DNA from: Bacteroidota bacterium
Lineage (GTDB): Bacteria > Bacteroidota > Bacteroidia > Bacteroidales > JAAUTT01
Direction: 5' to 3'
Length of the DNA stretch: 64,000 bases
Assembly (NCBI GenBank): GCA_030706405.1
Contig: JAUZOO010000003.1
Span: forward strand, 186,001 to 250,000
Part shown: piece after piece, positions 58,340 to 64,000 of the stretch
Layout: every line of letters starts with the position of its first letter
Position numbering within the stretch: position 1 is the stretch's first letter
Translations under genes and position numbers: made by a program
Notes under the pieces: model-generated
Seen by the model: only the letters and a program-made list of their open reading frames with translations
Told to the model about the DNA's origin: nothing
The model's database searches: none

Positions 58340-59794
58340 TTACATAGAAGATTTAACCTTTTTCCCGGTGGCACTAATTCTTAAGGCACTATCAAATTCA
58401 ATAAAAGAAGGTACTTTAAATTTTGCCAGATGAGAATTACAATGTTCAAGTATATCCTGTGCTGTAACAACTGTGTCATCCGCATTATTAAGAACTATCG
58501 AAGCTTTTAACGCCTCACCAAGCAATTCGTCTTCTACTGCTGTTACAGTACAATCTACCACACTAGGCAACATTAAAATCACTTCTTCAATTTCACGAGG
58601 ACTAACCCTGCGCCCTCCTACTTTTATAATTTCTTTTTTGCGAGACAGTAAATAAATAAATCCGTCTTCGTCAATCGTGGCTATATCGCCAGTGTAAAGC
58701 CATCCGTTTCGTATCGTTTCTGCTGTAAGCTGAGGATCTTTAAAATAGCCCTTCATGATATTTTCTCCATTGGCAATAATTTCGCCTTCTTCACCTGGCT
58801 TAACAGCCCCGGCATCTGTTTCTACTTTCAGCTCAACACCCGGAATCCCTTTACCTATTGATCCCAGCTTATCCGTCAACCGGTCGGGAGGAAGGTATGA
58901 CAACCTTGCCGTAGCTTCAGTCTGTCCATACATTACATAAAATTTGATTTGCGGGAAAGCCTCAGTGAATTCACGAATAAATACTGGCGATAGTTTTCCC
59001 CCAGCCTGGGTTACATAACGCAAATTGGGAAACTGTGAAGATACAAACGACCGCGTCTTTCGAAGTAATAATTGGTAATGACTTGGAACTCCGGCAAAAC
59101 CAGTACAATTATACTGGTTCAGATCACGAATTATCCCGCCAAGGAAAATAAACGAATTATTAAAAACTATTGAGCCGCCCACTTTTAAATGTGTGTGCAA
59201 TAACGATAAACCATAACAATAATAAAATGGCAATACCACCAGCATGGTATCGTTTGAGGTTAATTCCAGATATTGAATGATTGAAGTTGTATTGGCAATT
59301 AAATTTTTATGACTTATCACTACTCCCTTAGGCCAACCGGTAGATCCTGATGTAAAAATTATTTCGGCAGTGTTTTCTGAGTCAATAACTTGTTCGTTGA
59401 ATTCCTCTCGGTTTTCAGATATCTTATCCAGAGAGTCCTCATCAATAAGTTGAGTAAGCCGCTCCGATTTTACTGCAATATGATTGCCAATAAACGCAAC
59501 ATCGGCTTCGCACAACGAAACGATATAATCAAAATTTCCTTGTTCTATAGCCGGATTCAAAGGGACTACCACATTCCCAGATTTTATTATTCCCAAATAT
59601 GCAGTGATAAAAAAAAGGCTATTGTGGCTGACAAGAATAACGTTCTGTCCTTCCCCGATCTCCTTTTGCAGGTACGAGGCTAAATTCAATGCTCTGGAAT
59701 AGATACTGCTAAAGGATACCTGCTCTTTAGGGCCAAGTAAAAAATTTTTAGTCAGCTCTTTGGCGTCTGAAAAAAGGAAATCGAAGAAATTCAT
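58340..59794 (-). CDS. AMP-dependent ligase (ANL superfamily)
   Basis: A 484-residue adenylate-forming enzyme that activates a carboxylic acid and can load it onto CoA or a carrier protein. Motifs: IIFTSGSTGWPKGVVIS (A3), YVMYGQTEATARL (A5), GWLYTGDIATIDEDGF (A7) and the C-domain RKKEIIKVGGRRVSPREIEE, with the late Lys in ISATGKKVKSS. It lies 17 bp from the NadE-like gene and in the same group as an acyl carrier protein, so loading a small acid onto that carrier is the simplest idea. The acid is unknown. Confidence 0.9.
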   Translation of the reverse strand: MNFFDFLFSDAKELTKNFLLGPKEQVSFSSIYSRALNLASYLQKEIGEGQNVILVSHNSLFFITAYLGIIKSGNVVVPLNPAIEQGNFDYIVSLCEADVAFIGNHIAVKSERLTQLIDEDSLDKISENREEFNEQVIDSENTAEIIFTSGSTGWPKGVVISHKNLIANTTSIIQYLELTSNDTMLVVLPFYYCYGLSLLHTHLKVGGSIVFNNSFIFLGGIIRDLNQYNCTGFAGVPSHYQLLLRKTRSFVSSQFPNLRYVTQAGGKLSPVFIREFTEAFPQIKFYVMYGQTEATARLSYLPPDRLTDKLGSIGKGIPGVELKVETDAGAVKPGEEGEIIANGENIMKGYFKDPQLTAETIRNGWLYTGDIATIDEDGFIYLLSRKKEIIKVGGRRVSPREIEEVILMLPSVVDCTVTAVEDELLGEALKASIVLNNADDTVVTAQDILEHCNSHLAKFKVPSFIEFDSALRISATGKKVKSSM

Positions 59795-59811
59795 AATAAA
59801 CTATTTTATGG

Positions 59812-60780
59812 TCAAAAATGAATCGGTCCCCGCCTTAAATAGTCCGTTGTTTGTTGTTTGCGATGGAAACTCAAAAAAATCTTTTCAACCTCATCTGCCG
59901 ACATATCCATAACCGGAGCAACTTCGGTGGCAGAGATGTTATTTTCAAAGGCATACCACATTAAATCCATCTGCTCAAAGGGTAACTGATAGAAAAATTC
60001 TTCCTGGGTCTGCTCTGCCGAATAGGTATCGGTTGTTGGAGTCCGTTTTATTATTTCTTCGGGAACCCCCAAATGTTTGGCCAACTGATAAACCTGGGTT
60101 TTATAAAAATTTCCTATGGGCATCAAATCCGCTCCACCATCGCCATATTTAACAAAAAAGCCCTGTTCAACTTCGTGCTTATTAGGTGTACCAACAACGG
60201 CATAATGCAACCGTTCGGCATGGTAATAAAGCATGGACATCCGGGATCTCTGCTTAAAATTAGACGCAGCTACAATTTGTGCATATTGATTTACAGGCAA
60301 TATTTTACTTTCTTCGGATCCGTCTGGTTTTACTATTGTCAGGTAAAAGACTGGTGGCAAACCCGTTTTAAGACCGCTTTGCCGGATTCCAATTTTCATT
60401 TTATACGTTTTGGGGTCATATTCTGGAAACACAACAGATACAGCCTCGTCGCGCCGGCGATAGCAACCAAATCCCTCAAGGGCTCCGGTTATATCTTCGG
60501 TAATAGTTTTTACGCCAAATGTATCGGCTAATTTTTGAGCCAACAGGGCACTTTCTGAGCTGGAATCACGTTCAGGCAACATTAATCCGAGAACTTTATC
60601 TGGTCCCAGGGCAGTTGCGGCCAGAGCCAGTGTAACCGAAGAATCGACCCCTCCACTAATCCCGACAACTGCACCACGACGATGCAAAACAGAGAATATC
60701 TGCGACCTTATTTCATTTTGAATGTTTTCGCAAACCGAAGCAACATTATCAAACACTAAAATATCCTTATGTAATTGCAT
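59812..60780 (-). CDS. NAD synthase-like ATP pyrophosphatase (NadE family)
   Basis: A 322-residue ammonia-dependent NAD synthase family protein without the N-terminal glutaminase domain. The PP-loop is VGISGGVDSSVTLALAAT, followed by NFKQRSRMSMLYYHAERLHY, VVGTPNKHEVEQGFFVKYGD and MPIGNFYKTQVYQLAKHLGV, all NadE hallmarks. Compared with the roughly 275-residue bacterial enzyme it carries an insertion (about 108-160, RRRDEAVSVVFPEYDPKTYK onward). Housekeeping nadE is not usually placed inside a glycan cluster. It may therefore be a paralogue that amidates another adenylated acid, with ammonia from AsnB next door. Ordinary NAD synthesis remains possible. Confidence 0.8.
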   Translation of the reverse strand: MQLHKDILVFDNVASVCENIQNEIRSQIFSVLHRRGAVVGISGGVDSSVTLALAATALGPDKVLGLMLPERDSSSESALLAQKLADTFGVKTITEDITGALEGFGCYRRRDEAVSVVFPEYDPKTYKMKIGIRQSGLKTGLPPVFYLTIVKPDGSEESKILPVNQYAQIVAASNFKQRSRMSMLYYHAERLHYAVVGTPNKHEVEQGFFVKYGDGGADLMPIGNFYKTQVYQLAKHLGVPEEIIKRTPTTDTYSAEQTQEEFFYQLPFEQMDLMWYAFENNISATEVAPVMDMSADEVEKIFLSFHRKQQTTDYLRRGPIHF

Positions 60781-60796
60781 ACTTTTAAGAATTTAA

Positions 60797-62779
60797 TTAT
60801 ACTGATAATTTATTGACTACCCTTGATTTTAAAAGATTCAGGCCTGATACTGGTTTAAAAGACCTGTCGACATACATAGCATAGAAAAGTTGAGTTGAAA
60901 TAATTGCCGTCAGGGCTATAGTATCATTCTCCGAAATATTTTTCCCCTCTTTAATTTTCTGAACTAGCCGGGATACCATATGAAAATCAAACACATCATA
61001 TTCTTTAATTTTAGCTTCGCTCAAATAATACTTCACATATTCCGGCTGATTATTAGAAATAAATACCGATGAGATTGGAGCCCGATATGCCTGTTTGTTT
61101 CTTTTGACAACACTATCTGGCAGCTTCTGATTCATCATTTTTTTTAACAAATACTTCTCGTTTAAGCCCCGCATCTTGAATGAAGGAGGAAGCTGTGAAG
61201 CATATTCTATTAAACGGTAATCCAGAAAGGGATACCGTCCTTCGATTGAATTTGCCATTCCCATGCGGTCGCCCTGAGAAGAAAGTAAATAATTAGACAT
61301 CAACAACTTGGTTTCAACCCATTGAGCTCTGGACAACTCGTCCCAGGTTTCGTATCCTGAAGGCAATATTTTTTCAACTTCATCAATTGGGTTGTAGGCC
61401 AAAAGTTGTTGTTTCACCGTTTGTGAAAAATAATTTCGAATTAATGAACCATTATTCCATCTCAAGAGAAACGCATAAAATGGATTTTCCGTTTCTGCCA
61501 ATTTCAATCCGAAGATAAATTTCAAAACCTGTGGGCTCAAATTGTTCATTTGAGATACATAAGGGTACAGTTTTTTAAGCAACAAAGGCCGATATTTTGA
61601 GTCGGGATACTTTGACCAGAAATAACGTATCTGAGCCTCTTTAAATATATCATACCCTGCCAATATTTCATCTGCTCCCTCGCCTGTCATTACAACCTTT
61701 ATATTGTTTTCCCTGACTTTTCGTGACAACAAAAACATAGGGGCCGCCGCTGTTCTAAAAAGTGGAGACTCTGAATACCAAATAACTTCCGGAAATGCAT
61801 CTGCTATATCAGAGGACGTGCATTTAAAACTTTGGTGACTGGTATGTAAATGCTGAGAAACTTGTTGTTGAAAATGAGTCTCGTCGTAATCTTTATCAGA
61901 AAAACCAATGGAAAAGGTCTGCAGATTTTGTGGAGAAATTTGCTTTATACAATAGGTTATGGCGCTAGAATCGAGACCTCCACTCAAATAAGCCGCAACC
62001 GGCACGTCAGAGCGCATGCGTAAGCTCACAGAGTCCTTTAATAGAGAATAAAATTTATCAGCAGCTTCATCCTCCGACGAAGTGACGTACTCGCCTGTTT
62101 TGGAGAACGATAACTCCCAATATTTTTTTACAGTTGTCCTTTTATCCTTAACTATCATATAATGACCGGGTTCAAGCTCTCCTATATTTTTCAAAGGACT
62201 ACTTCCCGGGAGCAGGGTCCAAAACGTAAAAAGTTGAGAAACTCCCATGGTGTATAATTCGGGAGTATAGGCATTATATTCTAGTATGGATTTAATTTCA
62301 GAAGCAAAGATAAATACCTCATCAATAAAGGTATAAAACAGAGGTCGAATGCCTACCCTGTCCCGGGCAATAAACAGTTCTTCCGTAATAGTATTCCAAA
62401 CAGCAAAAACAAACTGTCCATTTAATTTGGACAAGCAACTTGTGCCATACTCCTCATAAAGATGAAGTAAAACTTCAGTATCGCTTGTAGTTTTAAACTT
62501 ATGGCCTAATGCAAGTAATTCGGATTTAAGTTCAATGTAATTAAAAATCTCTCCGTTAAAAATAATCCACAAGCTACCATCCTGATTACTCAGAGGTTGT
62601 TGTCCGGTAGCAAGGTCAATAATACTGAGCCGCACATTTCCAAAGCACAAGCCTTTGTCATAAAAGATACCGCTCTCATCGGGGCCCCTGTGCTGTATCG
62701 CAGACAGCATACGATTGACCAACGGTACATAACCTGCACCCTCGGTTTGCCATTGCAAAATTCCAGCTACACCACACAA
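60797..62779 (-). CDS. asnB: Glutamine-hydrolysing asparagine synthase-like amidotransferase
   Basis: A 660-residue AsnB-family enzyme. The N-terminal nucleophile is Cys2 (MCGVAGILQ), with RLSIIDLATGQQPLSNQDGS and NGEIFNY of the class II glutaminase domain (about 1-200). The synthase domain has the PP-loop VAAYLSGGLDSSAITY and VVMTGEGADEILAGYDIF. The protein is about 100 residues longer than E. coli AsnB, as in many paralogues found in capsule and antibiotic clusters that amidate non-aspartate substrates. It overlaps nothing and is 1 bp from the acyl carrier gene, so they are surely co-transcribed. True substrate unknown. Confidence 0.9.
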   Translation of the reverse strand: MCGVAGILQWQTEGAGYVPLVNRMLSAIQHRGPDESGIFYDKGLCFGNVRLSIIDLATGQQPLSNQDGSLWIIFNGEIFNYIELKSELLALGHKFKTTSDTEVLLHLYEEYGTSCLSKLNGQFVFAVWNTITEELFIARDRVGIRPLFYTFIDEVFIFASEIKSILEYNAYTPELYTMGVSQLFTFWTLLPGSSPLKNIGELEPGHYMIVKDKRTTVKKYWELSFSKTGEYVTSSEDEAADKFYSLLKDSVSLRMRSDVPVAAYLSGGLDSSAITYCIKQISPQNLQTFSIGFSDKDYDETHFQQQVSQHLHTSHQSFKCTSSDIADAFPEVIWYSESPLFRTAAAPMFLLSRKVRENNIKVVMTGEGADEILAGYDIFKEAQIRYFWSKYPDSKYRPLLLKKLYPYVSQMNNLSPQVLKFIFGLKLAETENPFYAFLLRWNNGSLIRNYFSQTVKQQLLAYNPIDEVEKILPSGYETWDELSRAQWVETKLLMSNYLLSSQGDRMGMANSIEGRYPFLDYRLIEYASQLPPSFKMRGLNEKYLLKKMMNQKLPDSVVKRNKQAYRAPISSVFISNNQPEYVKYYLSEAKIKEYDVFDFHMVSRLVQKIKEGKNISENDTIALTAIISTQLFYAMYVDRSFKPVSGLNLLKSRVVNKLSV

Positions 62780-62780
62780 G

Positions 62781-63056
62781 TTAGTTAGATTTAATGGTTA
62801 ACTTCTTTTGAACAAAATCTGTAATTGCATTTACAGTTTCAAAATTTTCTTCAACAAGATCGGTATCCGCCGTTTGAATACTAAACTTTTCTTCCAGAAA
62901 AGCGATTAAAGAAACAAAGCCCATTGAATCAAAATATCCTTCTCGAAAAAGAAAAGTTGTTTCATCAATTTTTTCTTTATCTCCAAAAGAACTATCAATT
63001 ACAAAATTGAGTACGGAGCTTTTTATACCTGCAGAATCATAGTTAGTATCACTCAT
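62781..63056 (-). CDS. Acyl carrier protein
   Basis: A 91-residue acidic carrier protein. The phosphopantetheine attachment Ser is residue 44 in GYFDSMGFVSLIAFLEEKF, matching the DSxxxxxL pattern. Differences from housekeeping AcpP (DSLDTVEL) and its position 1 bp from asnB indicate a dedicated carrier for an intermediate made by the AMP-ligase of the same group. A phosphopantetheinyl transferase is not in the window. Confidence 0.9.
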   Translation of the reverse strand: MSDTNYDSAGIKSSVLNFVIDSSFGDKEKIDETTFLFREGYFDSMGFVSLIAFLEEKFSIQTADTDLVEENFETVNAITDFVQKKLTIKSN

Positions 63057-63190
63057 ATCTTAACTTTTAGATGTTTTATGAAATTAACAAAATTTGTAAT
63101 CATTTGTCTTTTTTGGGGGTAACATTTTGACCAATTATCAGTAATTATAGATAAACAACAATTCTCTAAAATTCCTCATCGAAGATTCTG

Positions 63191-63751
63191 TTATTTTCCT
63201 CTTGACTTATTGTTAATAAGTTTTGTTATTGCATCCTTCTTTTCCTGAAAAGTGAGGTTTAAGCCATCCATTTTATAGGGACTAAATTCTACTAACCTTT
63301 TATAAATACTGGTTTTCATAATAACTTTGGCAGGATTTCCAATAGCGATTGAATTATCTGGAATAACCCCACGAACAACAGAACCGGCCCCAATTACACA
63401 ATTATTGCCAATGGTGGAGTTTGGCAATATTATACACCCTACCCCAATAAATGTATTATTCCCAATTTTTATTTTCCCAAATAAATCAATCTCAGGCTGT
63501 TCATGCCTAAAAATCCAAACACCTCCATCGTGGGTAATTAATTCGGTTCGACTAGCAATGGCAACATGATCGCCAATTTCGATCAGGTAAGGTTCGGTAG
63601 AATATTTAATATTAGAAATGCGACAGTTCTCACCTATTTTCACTCCGTGTTTTCGAAGCAAATGAACACGATAATATTTCGGGACAACTGCAAATAACAG
63701 CTTATCTAATTGCTTTTTATAAAAGGTGAATATCTCTTGTATTTTTCTCAT
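63191..63751 (-). CDS. Left-handed beta-helix acyltransferase (sugar O-acetyltransferase type)
   Basis: A 186-residue hexapeptide-repeat transferase. The ATG at 63751 (MRKIQEIFTFYKKQLDKL) is chosen over the frame start at 63778. Hexapeptide repeats are visible: IKIGNNTFIGVGCIILPNST, IGNNCVIGAGSVV, and the end GNPAKVIMKTS, with the His of HDGGVWIFRHE likely catalytic. These enzymes move acetyl groups from acetyl-CoA to sugars. Context points to modification of a surface glycan. About 135 bp with nothing notable separate it from the acp gene. Confidence 0.85.
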   Translation of the reverse strand: MRKIQEIFTFYKKQLDKLLFAVVPKYYRVHLLRKHGVKIGENCRISNIKYSTEPYLIEIGDHVAIASRTELITHDGGVWIFRHEQPEIDLFGKIKIGNNTFIGVGCIILPNSTIGNNCVIGAGSVVRGVIPDNSIAIGNPAKVIMKTSIYKRLVEFSPYKMDGLNLTFQEKKDAITKLINNKSRGK

Positions 63752-63805
63752 CGTTTTACATTTTATTAATAAGGGCAAGCCCTAATCTTTTCATATTACT
63801 ATTTC

Positions 63806-64000
63806 TACCAACCTGTCAAAGATGTGTTATCTGCTTTATCCTGAACTACATCAACAATGCGTTTGCAAAAAAATGGAGCCACCTTCCCTCCAAAAGCGAC
63901 GGAGGGATGAGAATTGCCGGGAGCTGAGGCATACTCATTTTTAAGATATAGTCCTCCTTCTGTTTCCAACTCAAAGAAATCCCATATAAAAATATTATCA
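63806..64000 (-). CDS. C-terminus of a probable SGNH/GDSL-type protein, partial at window edge
   Basis: Reading from the right edge on the minus strand gives about 64 residues before a TAG at 63806, starting DNIFIWDFFELETEGGLYLK and ending NTSLTGW. The part SAPGNSHPSVAFGGKVAPFF has the form of the C-terminal catalytic block of SGNH hydrolases, in which an Asp (here Asn) and His sit as DxxHP. The start and the Ser block are outside the window. It lies directly upstream of the acetyltransferase gene, so it may be an esterase or transferase of the same glycan. The assignment rests on one motif. Confidence 0.5.

Noticed and set aside
1-64000. tRNA, rRNA, insertion sequences, prophage or integron genes
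   Set aside because: No cloverleaf-like sequence, transposase, integrase or phage structural gene was recognised on either strand by reading; a tRNAscan or IS search could still find something small.

Overview
The window looks like a Bacteroidota chromosome, most likely from the order Bacteroidales or a close relative. The evidence is a SusC/SusD/SusE trio with an ECF sigma/FecR pair, several glycoside-hydrolase operons, a DivIC-type division protein, an almost complete lack of Shine-Dalgarno sites, and upstream boxes matching the Bacteroides promoter consensus (TTTG, about 19-21 nt, TAnnTTTG). I cannot name the species. No rRNA, tRNA, transposase, phage gene or CRISPR array was seen.

Layout. 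(1) 1-9.4 kb: the 5' end of purT leaving the window on the left, a MarR regulator followed by an RND efflux tripartite pump (adaptor, pump, outer-membrane channel), then an MlaE-MlaF-MlaD lipid-transport operon. (2) 9.5-17.4 kb, minus strand: an oxyanion porin, PstS-PstC-PstA-PstB-like transporter, then CysD, an iron-sulfur APS reductase and CysN. The order and spacing suggest one uptake-to-reduction unit, and some sequence details make the transporter's phosphate specificity doubtful. (3) 17.7-20.2 kb: a second MarR regulator with dyad operators, a small membrane protein and an MFS exporter, followed by gene debris. (4) 20.3-40.2 kb, minus strand: an alpha-mannan utilisation locus, read from ECF sigma and FecR through SusC, SusD, SusE, GH76, GH125, GH76, GH38, a ROK kinase, an MFS sugar permease and a Tat-exported toroid protein of unknown family. 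(5) 40.4-49.2 kb, minus strand: a second glycan operon (GH2, GH97, GH78, sialate O-acetylesterase-like). Its promoter region shares a 39-bp element with the FecR promoter, so the same sigma factor may control both loci. (6) 49.5-57.1 kb: a probable pseudoprotease, a peptide-binding lipoprotein, DivIC, a family 2 glycosyltransferase, a Skp/OmpH protein and a BtuB-like TonB receptor. A striking array of phased palindromes with a 41-bp period lies between the last two. (7) 57.2-64 kb, minus strand: part of a surface-glycan or small-molecule cluster containing a glycosyltransferase, AMP-ligase, NadE-like amide synthase, AsnB-like amidotransferase, acyl carrier protein, hexapeptide acetyltransferase and the C-terminus of a probable SGNH protein.

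How the parts fit. The mannan locus is self-contained: SusC carries an N-terminal STN signalling domain that can talk to FecR and the ECF sigma factor, SusD/E bind glycan, GH76 enzymes cut the alpha-1,6 backbone, GH125 and GH38 trim mannose, and the MFS and ROK proteins import and phosphorylate the sugar. The most unusual points are the 41-bp palindrome array (54.77-54.96 kb), the shared ECF-type promoter element, the Pst-Cys arrangement, the NadE/AsnB/ACP/AMP-ligase module and the trypsin-like protein that seems to have lost its catalytic His and Asp.
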